This document shows positions 1 through 9,124 of a stretch of DNA of 33,624 bases, piece by piece; within the stretch, counting starts at the first letter, position 1, and every line of letters starts with the position of its first letter. The DNA comes from Stramenopiles sp. TOSAG23-3. Its lineage: Eukaryota > Sar. The notes under the pieces are model-generated. The model was given only the letters and a program-made list of their open reading frames with translations. It was not told where the DNA came from and did not search any database. The stretch is taken from the NCBI GenBank assembly GCA_900128585.1, contig LT642208.1, forward strand, positions 1 through 33,624, written 5' to 3'. Both the position numbers and the translations under genes were made by a program.

Positions 1-378
1 AAGAAGAAGAAAGAAGAAGAAGAAGAAGAAGAAGAAGAAGAAGAAGAAGAAGAAGAAGAAGAAGAAGAAAAAGAAGAAGAAGAAGAAAGAAGAAGAAGAA
101 GAAGAAAAAGAAAAAGAAAAAGAAAAAGAAAAAGAAAAAGAAAAAGAAAAAGAAAAAGAAAAAGAAAAAGAAAAAGAAGAAAAAGAAGAAGATAGAAGAA
201 GAAGAAGAAAAAGAAAAAGAAGAATTAAAAGAAAAAGAAAAAGAAAAAGAAAAAGAAAAAGAAAAAGAAAAAGAAGAAAAAGAAGAAGATAGAAGAAGAA
301 AAAGAAAAAGAAGAATTAAAAGAAGAAGAATTAAAAGAAGAAGAATTAAAAGAAGAAGAATTAATAAAAGAAGAAGAC
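1..378. repeat. Purine-strand microsatellite (GAA)n / (GAAAAA)n
   Basis: The first 378 bases are almost purely A and G. They pass from (GAA)n into (GAAAAA)n. A block of about 100 bp ending in GAATTAAAA is then repeated (roughly 115-230 and 231-320). The tract ends in four near-perfect copies of a 15-bp unit AGAAGAAGAATTAAA (about 306-365). The tract begins at the window edge, so its full length is unknown. No coding function is apparent. Confidence 0.95.
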
Positions 379-830
379 ATAAATAAAATCATTCTTCTTC
401 TTCAAATATTATTACCCTCGTCATTTGTGTTGGTTAGTAAGTACCGGTAGCAATGATGATCCCTATGATGTGTCAATCATAGAAGAAGAAAAGAGAGGTC
501 AACTATTATGTGAAAAAATTATTTGTTAATTTTATAATTTTTTGTTCTTGTTGTTGTGGTGATGTTAAATTATTATAATAAACAACGAGAAAAGAGAGAC
601 GACGAATGACGCGCGAAGAAGAACCGGACGTCTTCTTTTCTTTTGTCCCTCACTATATAATATTTATATAACATATTTACGTAATGTGCCAATCGTCTTT
701 TATGCATTGAATTTGAAATTGAACTTGCATTCTTAACAACTTCAGAACATTTTTAAGGAAGAATTCCTGCCTCTCCCTAAACGACGACTTTCTTCAAGTG
801 TTCTGAATTTGAAACGAAACTACAAATACA
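379..830. other. AT-rich spacer / 5' flank of the PLP decarboxylase gene
   Basis: No gene is visible here. The stretch is AT-rich and carries one copy of the AGACGAC heptamer that recurs in spacers (597-603). Just before the downstream ATG the sequence is A-rich (ACAAATACAATGG), a typical eukaryotic start context. Confidence 0.6.
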
Positions 831-2225
831 ATGGCCAGCCTCACGAGCTTGGGCCGCCCGGCGCCGTGCCCAGAACATATTGAAAAGGCATTGCAGCACG
901 CTTTCCTCGACAAAAATCGCTTGTTAGACGAGGATTCAAACCCAACCGCGTACTTTATGAATTTTACCAGGTTTGAAAGAAATGCAAAAAGGCTGTTTGA
1001 CGCGTTTTCGGTGTTGAAGACTACGAAAACGACCCACACGTTCGCGGTCAAGTCGAACCCTTTGGTCGGGGTGCTGAAGAAGGCATGCCAGCTGAACCTG
1101 GGCGCGGAGTGTGCTTCCATTGTTGAGGTGAAGCATGCAATTCAGTGTGGGTTTGCGAAAGAAAAAATTGTTTTCGATTCACCGGCCAAGACCAACCAAG
1201 AAATAAAGTTTTGTATCGAAAACGGTGTGTACATGAACTGCGACAATCTGAACGAGGTGGACCGGGTGGCCAACGTCTTTGCCAACCTCGAAATCGATTC
1301 AGACCCGCGGGTCGGCTTGCGCATCAATCCAGGTCTGGGCGCCGGCAAAATTGCAACTTCAAGCACGGCCACGAAGACGTCCAAGTTTGGCGTTTACGTC
1401 GGGGATTACAAGAGCGATATTATTGAAGCTTGCCGAAAGTACAAGTGGTTGAATGGCTTCCATGTCCACGTTGGATCCCAAGGCTGCGGGTTGGAGATGT
1501 TGGTGGACGGCGCAAAATGCATCGCTCTCCTGGCCGTAGAAATTAACGCTTTGGGGCGGCAGGAAGGCCAGCGCCAACAAATATCAATCCTGGACTTTGG
1601 TGGGGGGCTGGGGATAAACTACGATTCCGACGACGATGCTAAAATTCACTATAAAGAGTATGCGAAACGGCTGAAAGCCTCGATTCGTGAATTCAACGAC
1701 GATGGCAACGCATTGGATCACTTTGAAATTTTTACCGAATTCGGCAGATCAATGATACAAAAATGTGGGTGGGTAGCAACGTACGTGAACAATGTAAAGA
1801 ACAACGGGGGGAGAAACATTGCGACCTGCCACGTAGGCAGCGACATGTTTCTGCGCACTGCTTACCTCCCTCAGCAATGGTCCCACCGAATCACCGTCTT
1901 TGCCGTAGGCACAGACGGAAGACCGAGGGAGCGCACCGTTGAACACGACGACGAGCTCGAAACGTACGACATCGCTGGACCCCTTTGCTTTAGCGGCGAC
2001 ATGATGGCGACGAAACGTTCGATGCCAAGGATCCTTCAAGGCGATTGGTTAGTTGTTCACGATGCTGGCGGGTACACGTATAGCATGCACAGCCGGTACA
2101 ACAGCATCCCTGCGCCTGCTGTGTATTCGTACACTTACGGGGGAAAGGAAAGTGTAAAAATTCAGGAGTTCAAGACATTGAAGAAGCGTGAAACGTGGGA
2201 AGAAGTTTGTCAGTTTTGGTGTTGA
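831..2225 (+). CDS. Fold-type III PLP decarboxylase, diaminopimelate decarboxylase-like
   Basis: A complete 464-residue alanine-racemase-fold (group IV) PLP decarboxylase. AVKSNP at 72-77 gives the Schiff-base lysine K74. HVHVGSQG (211-218) and the glycine loop FGGGLG (256-261) contact the cofactor, and EFGR (303-306) replaces the usual EPGR phosphate-binding segment. CFSGD (386-390) supplies the catalytic cysteine of the partner subunit, followed by HDAGGYTYS and YNS. The CxSGD and GGYxYSMxxxYNS motifs are closer to diaminopimelate decarboxylase (last step of lysine synthesis) than to ornithine decarboxylase. Segments such as FDSPAKT and STATKTSKFGV recall a bacterial subgroup annotated as DAP decarboxylase, from memory. 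Substrate is therefore not certain; ornithine, lysine or another amino acid remains possible. No clear targeting peptide is seen. The ATG at 831 has an A-rich leader and there is no intron. Confidence 0.85.
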   Translation: MASLTSLGRPAPCPEHIEKALQHAFLDKNRLLDEDSNPTAYFMNFTRFERNAKRLFDAFSVLKTTKTTHTFAVKSNPLVGVLKKACQLNLGAECASIVEVKHAIQCGFAKEKIVFDSPAKTNQEIKFCIENGVYMNCDNLNEVDRVANVFANLEIDSDPRVGLRINPGLGAGKIATSSTATKTSKFGVYVGDYKSDIIEACRKYKWLNGFHVHVGSQGCGLEMLVDGAKCIALLAVEINALGRQEGQRQQISILDFGGGLGINYDSDDDAKIHYKEYAKRLKASIREFNDDGNALDHFEIFTEFGRSMIQKCGWVATYVNNVKNNGGRNIATCHVGSDMFLRTAYLPQQWSHRITVFAVGTDGRPRERTVEHDDELETYDIAGPLCFSGDMMATKRSMPRILQGDWLVVHDAGGYTYSMHSRYNSIPAPAVYSYTYGGKESVKIQEFKTLKKRETWEEVCQFWC

Positions 2226-2274
2226 AAATTACATTTTTTTATCGTTTACTTATGGTTCGTGTAGGAGTAATTCT

Positions 2275-2568
2275 TTATTTATTTGTGTCCGTACAATCTC
2301 CTTTGTCGTGTTCACACGATTTCGTATTACAACCAATGTCGCAGAAGCCGTCCGCTATCCAGTTCATAGGGCAATTTACAGCGCATTGATCTTCACACAG
2401 ACCGTCTGCCGTTTCCAAATTAGATGGTATATCCAACCTGTCGCACAAAGGATTCCCCGAAAAGTAAAGGAATTTAATAAAACAAGAAAATTGGCTGTTA
2501 TTTAAGTAATCAAAATTAATGTACTGCGAACTGAAATCGAGATTTAGACATTCTAGGTTTACATTCCT
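2275..2568 (-). pseudogene. Decayed 3' part of an LRR-LNR (Notch-repeat) gene
   Basis: An open stretch of 97 codons on the minus strand ends in TAA at 2275-2277 and is bounded upstream by an in-frame TGA (2569-2571); it has no usable start codon. Its first half reads like leucine-rich repeat sequence (LECLNLDFSSQ, then FLYFSGNPLCD). Its second half is a recognisable Lin-12/Notch repeat: spaced cysteines with WIADGFCDIGCN, then CEHDKGDC, matching the LNR pattern W.GDG.CD..CN...C..D.GDC. The segment upstream (to about 2704) is related to a second copy at 27752-28065, where the equivalent frames are interrupted by stops. I read this as the tail of a broken gene. A live gene with upstream exons is possible but no convincing splice sites were found. 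Confidence 0.55.
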
Positions 2569-2704
2569 TCATGAACTGCGAACTTATCTTTGCTCTTTTG
2601 GTTTTACACTAATCGATATACCCTTGTCACTTAGTCTTGACCTACTATTTATTCTCAGCAGATGAACTCCATTTATGACCTGATGATGAATCAGTAAATG
2701 GATT
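2472..2704 (-). repeat. Dispersed repeat copy A (partner at 27752-28065)
   Basis: The reverse complement of this stretch aligns collinearly with 27752-28065. Exact shared blocks include 25 bp (2617-2641 with 27801-27825), 19 bp (2555-2573 with 27867-27885) and 28 bp (2483-2510 with 27970-27997), separated by diverged and indel-bearing sequence. The two copies are in opposite orientation on the + strand. Copy A continues beyond the shared part into the LNR-encoding segment; copy B does not. Confidence 0.85.
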
Positions 2705-3174
2705 AGCAGTTAGCAGTGCTTCCACAAGGTATTTATTAATATTGTTGGTCGGTCCATTTTCCTGACATTGTTAGATGACAATAGATAGTCTAGCATTAGA
2801 TTTATTATTAGACACTATTAAATTATTATTATATTTACATACAACAACAAAAGGGGATTTTGCTTTGATTTTAACGGCTTGACGCGTTGACATATTATTT
2901 GTTAATAATGAATGCAAACTGCAACACTGCAACAAACGGCCAAAAAACCGAACAATTTTTTTCCGCGCGAGAGCTTCCAGATTGTCATCGTGGCCGTCGT
3001 CTATCTCGTCACTTGTGCCTTTCTTCGTCGCACCCCGCCTTTTTGCCCTTTTCTTTCTTCATTGCCTTTTGCCAGGCAATGTAAACATTTTTCATCGTTC
3101 TCACATCGAACCCAAACGATATGCTGTTTATTATCTGATTATCTCAAAAGGATCAGTGTGCTATTTGCTACAAG
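2705..3174. other. Spacer upstream of the receptor-like gene
   Basis: AT-rich to about 2880, then more balanced. It has one spacer heptamer GTCGTCT (2996-3002). No gene is supported; the short frames here overlap one another and look like nothing known. Confidence 0.5.
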
Positions 3175-6100
3175 ATGAAACGATATATTTTTGGATCGAT
3201 TTTCTTGTCGGTGTTTATCACCACGTCGGTGCATGGAACACAAGAGGGACAAGTACCAAAAATACTGAGTATTTTTCCTCTCCCTAGCACGACGGCAGGA
3301 AACGTGATCACTACGTTTACGTTTGAACAAAACGCGTTTCTCGAAAACGCTACCTTGTTTGACAATTTAACAATCACAATAAACGGTAATAGTTGGCAAA
3401 TACTTTCTAGAAATGTAACTGCGCAGCAGATAGTGGCCATATCAAAACCAGGGATCGGAATGGAACACAACGTGACCGTAGCGGTCGATGGAATAACATA
3501 CGATGAACACAATGTTACGTTTCGCTACAGCCGACCTGTTGTTGATAACGTTACTGCTCCTCCTGTAGCGGGGGGGACGATGCGAATCTATGCCCGGGAA
3601 TGGGGAACAGAATTGGCACATGTTGACATTGAGGTCTCCGATGGAAACTGTATGGAAACTGTACATAAATGCACCGATATTGAGGTGTTCCCTGACTACC
3701 TAAAATGCACTTACCTGGGGAAAGGGATCTTTGGTGATTGCAACACCAAACAGGTCACGCTAAAGGTGAAAGGGCAAGAAGCGGACCCGAAGTACATTTG
3801 CTATGGCAACAAGGACACCGATGGGCAGATAACATATGTGCCGAACACTCGGAAGTCTATACCAGAGGGCAAAGAATATGTGTACGAGATATCTTTAACG
3901 CAGACCGTGGGAATAGTATTGAGCTCAAGTGTCACCATAGAAGTGTCAGCGACATGCGTAGGCGCATTTACTGACCCAATTCCGTGCCCGCCGGACCTCG
4001 GGTGCCTCTTGTCGCTTGACGGTGATCAGTTTAGTGATACTGTCAGTGTTATGTTTTCCAAATCAGATTTTCCTTCTGATGGCAACGTACCCCCTGAACC
4101 GGTCGGGGACCCTCCGATGAAGTCCATAACTGTGAAAGGCAAGTCCAACAATATCGATGAAGGCGGGGGGGGGTGTGAAGGCATGGGAGCGAGTGCTCAG
4201 CTGTGCATGATAGAGCACAGAGTGAACACATCGCTGTCCGATGAAACAATGCACGGGGCGAATGTGGAGCAGTTCACCGTAGACGTTACCAACGAGGACG
4301 TTGCTGATCTGAAACTGTACGTTTACAATGCGAAAAATAAATCGTTTGATTTTGCAACCAAAGTTATTGGACCACTTTGCAACGCCGAAGGTAGCAATTC
4401 AAGCTATGGAATCGCGTTGGACACCGAGCCCGTATTCGACGTCGTAGTAACCCCTATAATAGAACCAATAGAAGGCATTTCAAAGCCCATTCTGTTGCAA
4501 GTAATCCCCCCAACACTAACGTTCACAAGCAGCGATTACACCACGGTGCAGAAAGTCACCGTGCTTTCAATAAACGACGACGTGGACAATGAGATAATCC
4601 AATATCGCATCGTTCATAACATTTCGACCCAAGACCTGGGGTATGGTACGTTCGTGGAAACGGAACTGAGAAGAAAAATACCTCCCTCGTACACGATGAT
4701 TGGGCATCGATGCACTAGCGGAGCAGCTCCCTCGAGACCCAACGTTGCAGCTCCCTCGAGACCCGTCGTTACACATGAATCTCAACACCGCTTACGAATA
4801 TCTTGGTCGCACCGGGACGCCATCAACTTTGAGGTACAATGGAGCGAGCAAGATACCTTTGCCGACGCGAATTCCAACACAACCACTGGAACCGAACGTT
4901 TTGTCGATACAAAGACACCCCTTGCCCTAGCCGTGGTTTACGTTCGTGTACGGGCTGCCGAAGGCCCTTGGTCGCTGGTATCCTTGCCATGGACGGTCGC
5001 AAGCGATTGCGATATTGTCAATCAGTACCTCAACACCTCCTTAACACTGGTGAAATGGACGTGCAAAATCTGCCCGGTGGGTGCCTCGTGCGCCGGCAAC
5101 GACGTTACGTGGTCCGACGTCAAAGCGCTGTTCGGGTGGTGGCGGCATACTGTAGGAACGGCTCCCAGCAATTTCTCAGAGTGCCTTTTCCCCCCTGCGT
5201 GCATGGGAGCCCCCAACCCAGAATTCCAAGGCATGTTTGAAAATGCCTCCGGCTACGATGTATCCCTGGTAAACAGTCCTGAACAGTGCGCTCTGTCCTC
5301 TGGGTATGCACAGCAGTGCGAAGGAGATGGCGCGCCTCGCTGCCGCCTTTGTGCCACCTGCGCTTATGGGTACCGTCGTCGGATCATGGATGGCATGGCA
5401 CGCTGCGATGCCTGCCCCAAGCCGACTGAGAATCGGTTGAAAATAGTGGGAGGTGTCGTGCTCGGTCTGGGGCTGCTTGCATTCCTTGTGCGAATTAATT
5501 TGGGCAGCGGGGGAAAGCGCACGACGGCTAAAATGTACCAAATTATTTTCCTCGACTACTTGCAGACAAGCTCGTTGGTGGTTACCATGGACGTGCCGTG
5601 GCCCGAACTGTTGCAGTTCATCTATAGCATCCAAGGCGTGGTTTCGACCATTGGGGAACACCTGCTCTCTCCCGACTGCGAACTCACCGACGTTCGACCC
5701 GCAGACGTTATGTACCAGAAGCAATTGGGATACGTCCTGTTGCCGTGGGCAACTTCCTTCGGCGCTTGGGTCTTCTGGCGTGTTCTCTGCCTTTGCCGAC
5801 GCCGGGGATGGACGAGCGGCGAGCCGTCGTACCAAGACAAGTACGTTGCGACGGTGGTATTTCTGCTCTTTCTGCTATACCCCACGATGTGCAACGCCTC
5901 CTTTGCGTTGCTGTCATTCAAAGAGGTCAATGGACAACTCTTTCTTCACGCTGACTTGCAAGAGCCGTACATGTCTGGGCGGCATTTGCTGTTTGTCTTG
6001 CTACTGTCCGTGCCACAACTCGCTTTTGTGTTTGGTCTCCCAATTGTGGGGTACTTGATTCTTCGCAAACACCATCGAGCCAAACGCTTGCATGAATCGC

Positions 6101-7083
6101 GCGTGCAGTTTCGCTACGGGATGCTGTACAACGGGTACCAGTACAAGTGCTGGTGGTGGGACATGGTGGTCGCGTACCGGAAAGCGACAATTTCCTTTGT
6201 CACCAATTACGTTCCCAGCAGCGTGGAAATTCATGTATTGCTCTTTGTCCTGACCCTTTCGCTCTTCCTCAACACGCAGTGGCGTCCGTACACGGACGAA
6301 GAGGCGTCCGATAAGAAACAACGTCAATCACTGCACAACATGGGGGCATACTCGATGCTGCTGGTCTACGTGACTGGATGGTCGGGGTTCTACTTTAAAG
6401 AGTCTCCCTACTGCGAGAAAGATACGTGGTCCTGCATGGCGCTGATGGTAGTGATAGCTCTGCTCAATTCATGTTTTTTCGTATACTGCGTCGTGATGCT
6501 CGGGTATGCCTATGTTGGAGAGCGTATGCCCGACGTCGCACAGCAATGGAATCGTATGACCAAACGTTGCAAACGACGCCAGCCGAACATCGTGTTGGAG
6601 GAGGAGAACACGTCCGACAATCCCATGTATCGTTCTCGACGGACGTCTAGCTTTCAATCGAGAATGGCAAGTCGTGCAGACGTAGAAATGGCTCCGATAT
6701 TTAAAGCGTTGGGCATGTCGAAGCTGGGAAGGGAGAGGGAGCTTTTGAAGGAAAACAAACGTTTAAGGGAAAGATGTAATGCATTGAAAGCAAATAAGGA
6801 AATGGAGGATGCAGAAAACAAACGGTTGAAGGCAGAGCAGAAAGATGAGGTAAAGCGTATGATTTGCAGGGCATTTGCAGATTTTAACTACGAGGCGAAT
6901 GGGGATGACGAGTTGTCTTTGAAAGAAGGCTATGAAATCGAAGTGACGGAAATCGATGATGACGACGGGTGGTGGCACGGAAAGCTCGATGGAAAATATG
7001 GCGCCTTTCCGTACAACTACACGAAAACGGTCACGGACCTAGAAGGGAAACAAGAGGTTTGGGACGATGCCAAGCTGCTTTGA
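3175..7083 (+). CDS. Large multi-pass surface receptor-like protein with C-terminal SH3 domain
   Basis: 1302 residues, one uninterrupted frame. It begins with a signal peptide (about 1-21). A long extracellular part carries many N-glycosylation sequons. It includes a Calx-beta-like stretch near 440-490 (LTFTSSDYTTVQKVTVLS then DDVDNE), a fibronectin-III-like stretch near 530-610, and a cysteine-rich segment of the CxxCPxGxxC / CATCAYGY type at about 629-750. From about 755 there are roughly eight hydrophobic helices (first IVGGVVLGLGLLAFLV). The cytoplasmic tail has a basic, glutamate/lysine-rich coiled coil (about 1180-1230) and an SH3 domain at about 1231-1285 with AFADFNYEA, the GWW pair and GAFPYNY. 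The layout suggests a sensor or adhesion protein that recruits proline-rich partners inside the cell. Ligand and partners cannot be told. Similar cysteine-rich multi-pass proteins are common in protists; an SH3 tail is unusual. Confidence 0.8.
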   Translation: MKRYIFGSIFLSVFITTSVHGTQEGQVPKILSIFPLPSTTAGNVITTFTFEQNAFLENATLFDNLTITINGNSWQILSRNVTAQQIVAISKPGIGMEHNVTVAVDGITYDEHNVTFRYSRPVVDNVTAPPVAGGTMRIYAREWGTELAHVDIEVSDGNCMETVHKCTDIEVFPDYLKCTYLGKGIFGDCNTKQVTLKVKGQEADPKYICYGNKDTDGQITYVPNTRKSIPEGKEYVYEISLTQTVGIVLSSSVTIEVSATCVGAFTDPIPCPPDLGCLLSLDGDQFSDTVSVMFSKSDFPSDGNVPPEPVGDPPMKSITVKGKSNNIDEGGGGCEGMGASAQLCMIEHRVNTSLSDETMHGANVEQFTVDVTNEDVADLKLYVYNAKNKSFDFATKVIGPLCNAEGSNSSYGIALDTEPVFDVVVTPIIEPIEGISKPILLQVIPPTLTFTSSDYTTVQKVTVLSINDDVDNEIIQYRIVHNISTQDLGYGTFVETELRRKIPPSYTMIGHRCTSGAAPSRPNVAAPSRPVVTHESQHRLRISWSHRDAINFEVQWSEQDTFADANSNTTTGTERFVDTKTPLALAVVYVRVRAAEGPWSLVSLPWTVASDCDIVNQYLNTSLTLVKWTCKICPVGASCAGNDVTWSDVKALFGWWRHTVGTAPSNFSECLFPPACMGAPNPEFQGMFENASGYDVSLVNSPEQCALSSGYAQQCEGDGAPRCRLCATCAYGYRRRIMDGMARCDACPKPTENRLKIVGGVVLGLGLLAFLVRINLGSGGKRTTAKMYQIIFLDYLQTSSLVVTMDVPWPELLQFIYSIQGVVSTIGEHLLSPDCELTDVRPADVMYQKQLGYVLLPWATSFGAWVFWRVLCLCRRRGWTSGEPSYQDKYVATVVFLLFLLYPTMCNASFALLSFKEVNGQLFLHADLQEPYMSGRHLLFVLLLSVPQLAFVFGLPIVGYLILRKHHRAKRLHESRVQFRYGMLYNGYQYKCWWWDMVVAYRKATISFVTNYVPSSVEIHVLLFVLTLSLFLNTQWRPYTDEEASDKKQRQSLHNMGAYSMLLVYVTGWSGFYFKESPYCEKDTWSCMALMVVIALLNSCFFVYCVVMLGYAYVGERMPDVAQQWNRMTKRCKRRQPNIVLEEENTSDNPMYRSRRTSSFQSRMASRADVEMAPIFKALGMSKLGRERELLKENKRLRERCNALKANKEMEDAENKRLKAEQKDEVKRMICRAFADFNYEANGDDELSLKEGYEIEVTEIDDDDGWWHGKLDGKYGAFPYNYTKTVTDLEGKQEVWDDAKLL
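4723..4770 (+). repeat. Two 24-bp tandem units inside the receptor gene
   Basis: Units 4723-4746 and 4747-4770 differ only in the last six bases and encode AAPSRPNV followed by AAPSRPVV (residues 517-532). They form a short proline/serine linker between the Calx-beta-like and fibronectin-like regions. The frame is preserved. Confidence 0.9.
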
Positions 7084-8257
7084 CACCGTCCGTAGTGAGT
7101 AACTTTCATAATTATAATAATACCAGCAGCCACAACAAAATAAAAAACACAAAAGATAGACGAGAAAAAAATATTGTTGTATGCCAAAAAAATACACTTA
7201 CCTTTTATTGCTATATAATTTTTTGTTGTATTTAATTATTAATTATATTTTTTTAGAGAAGATATAAAATAAAATATAGACGACAAACTTCTTCTCTTTC
7301 TTTGTTATACTCGTATAGTTAATTCTTACATATTTATTATATTTTCGTCTTCTTCTTTCTTCGGTGAATTTTATTATTCTTTTTATTTACTTAAAAAAAC
7401 CTTGTTTTATTCTCTGCTGGATTCTTGAGATATTTTAATAGTGGCAAATAGTGTGTCTATAGTTATAATATTCGTCATTTTGTTCCGGACTTCATCGTCA
7501 TCACCACAGAGTCGTCCATTTTCGAGTTGAAATAAAAGAGAGGGAAGAATAATTGCCATAAATGCCTTGTAAAATACATGAATGAAATATCTTCTTATAC
7601 GAACATATTTATAACGATACATAATGGACAATAAAATAGAATAGACGACTTCTCGTAAATATAAAGCTAATAGAAGACTAATCCAATTATCCAAATTATT
7701 AGGATCTTATTATTTACGAGAAGTTAATGCTATTAGTTTGTTCGATCGTTGTTTGCGTATATTGTTGTTATTTGTTCGATCGAATTCCACTATATAATAT
7801 TAAAACAAAATGATGGATATATTTTTAATACCTATAAATAGCAGCCATTATTTTGTTTTTAGATGATGGATATATAGTGCCTGTATTTGACATTATTGCG
7901 CATGATGAGTGAACTCATTTTTTATTAAGGGTATATATATTTAACGATAATATGTCGTTTCCTTATATATATAATAATAAAGTTAGCCAACGAACAACAA
8001 TGATGAATATATTAATAACGAGTGAATTGTACCTTAATGTTTAAAGAATGTTTGGATATTTTTACTGGCTATAAATTGTAGTTCCTCTTTTCTTTTCATT
8101 CCTCGGGATACGCACTGAGAAGAATATAATAAATATAAAGGTATACAAAGTTTTCTCCAAGGCATTGCGCAACGATTTTAGAAAGAAGAAAGCATATTCA
8201 GTTTTATATCGCGCTAGTGGTACAAGTTTCTTTTAACCATTGTATATTAAGCAAAGA
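7084..8257. other. Long AT-rich spacer with inverted and direct repeats
   Basis: No convincing gene lies in this 1.17 kb spacer; one 95-codon frame on the minus strand (7407-7694) has no recognisable features. It holds a perfect 14-bp inverted repeat (7648-7661 and 7711-7724, ACTTCTCGTAAATA), a 12-bp direct repeat TTTGTTCGATCG (7737-7748 and 7771-7782) and a 13-bp direct repeat ATGATGGATATAT (7810-7822 and 7863-7875). Two AGACGAC heptamers lie at 7278-7284 and 7643-7649. It forms the 5' flank of the MYB gene. Confidence 0.6.
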
Positions 8258-9124
8258 ATGCAAACAATCCATACGCAGGACGCCAGTGGCTTTGGGGGTC
8301 CGGAAAACCGCAGCTCTTCGCTTGAAGATCCGGAAACAAAAACCATTAAAATTCTTCTGCTTGAACTGGCAAACGAGAAACTCAGGGCAGATTTGAACGC
8401 TGTCAAGGCTAAGCTGGCAGAAGAGAGGTATGCAAGACTCGAGAAAGAAATCCAATTCTTAAGGGGGCGAGAGGCGATCATGTGGCAAGAATCAAAAGGT
8501 TCTCAAGACAATTTGGCCGCCCCAAAACGGCCGCCCGCCAAGAAGGGCAAAAAACCAAAGCAGAAGAACAGCCAACAGCCGAAACCCAAAAGCAAGAAAA
8601 CTGCGGCGGCCAAGAACAAGAAAAGGCAGCCCATTGAACAGACGCCCATGCTGTTCTTGGGGGAAGCTGCACATATCGTAACTTCGACCTCTGGTCCGCC
8701 CAAGAAAAAAAGAAAAAAATGGACAAAAGCTGCTAAAAGCAATGGGGAACGACTTGATTTCGTAGGAGCCAAGATTGGGGGGCATCGATTTAACCCTTTG
8801 GTTGATTCGATTGACTTGCAATCCCTCGACCCAAGGAAAGATCCGCCCCCAAAAAAGGGAAAAGACGGGTTCCAAATTGGTCGCTGGACAGTAAAGGAGC
8901 ACTCATGCTTTAAGAAAGGGCTTGATTTGTACGCTAGCGGCAAAAGCAGCTGGGAGAAGATTGCTAAATTAGTAAAAACCCGCTCAGTCATACAAACGCG
9001 AACGCATGCTCAGAAGTACTTTAAAAAGTTGTACCGATCGGGAGTTGTCCAGAAAACTCCTAAACAATCATCTGCAGAAGGAAACATTGTCCGTCCTATT
9101 TATCACCTTCCGTCAGAAAACTGA
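8258..9124 (+). CDS. SHAQKYF-class MYB-like DNA-binding protein
   Basis: 288 residues from the ATG at 8258; the in-frame stop TAA at 8234-8236 rules out a longer start. The N-terminal third has a heptad-like coiled coil (about 30-75, LLLELANEKLRADLNAVKAK) that could mediate dimerisation. A very lysine/proline-rich segment (about 88-130, and KKKRKK near 150) looks like a nuclear localisation signal. At about 209-262 is a single MYB/SANT repeat: GRWTVKEH, SSWEKIAKLV, then TRTHAQKYFKKL, a variant of the SHAQKYF signature (T for S). In plants and stramenopile-type protists this class binds DNA as a single repeat and regulates transcription, including circadian and stress genes in plants. Targets here are unknown. 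No intron is seen. Confidence 0.88.
   Translation: MQTIHTQDASGFGGPENRSSSLEDPETKTIKILLLELANEKLRADLNAVKAKLAEERYARLEKEIQFLRGREAIMWQESKGSQDNLAAPKRPPAKKGKKPKQKNSQQPKPKSKKTAAAKNKKRQPIEQTPMLFLGEAAHIVTSTSGPPKKKRKKWTKAAKSNGERLDFVGAKIGGHRFNPLVDSIDLQSLDPRKDPPPKKGKDGFQIGRWTVKEHSCFKKGLDLYASGKSSWEKIAKLVKTRSVIQTRTHAQKYFKKLYRSGVVQKTPKQSSAEGNIVRPIYHLPSEN

Noticed and set aside
1-378. CRISPR or telomere array
   Set aside because: Units are 3-15 bp purine microsatellite without spacers, and do not match a TTAGGG-type telomere.
2188-2505. 105-codon plus-strand frame overlapping the end of the PLP enzyme gene
   Set aside because: The minus strand here gives a recognisable LNR domain, which explains the open sequence better.
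5176-5835. 219-codon minus-strand frame inside the receptor gene
   Set aside because: It is the antisense shadow of a well-supported coding frame, with no recognisable domain of its own.
7425-7592. Two evening-element-like octamers (AAATATCT; 7428-7435 reverse and 7585-7592) upstream of the SHAQKYF MYB gene
   Set aside because: The octamer is almost all A/T and occurs easily by chance in this spacer, so it does not support circadian control.
7407-7694. 95-codon minus-strand frame in the AT-rich spacer
   Set aside because: Composition is that of AT-rich noncoding DNA, it spans one arm of a spacer inverted repeat, and no domain or targeting signal is recognisable.
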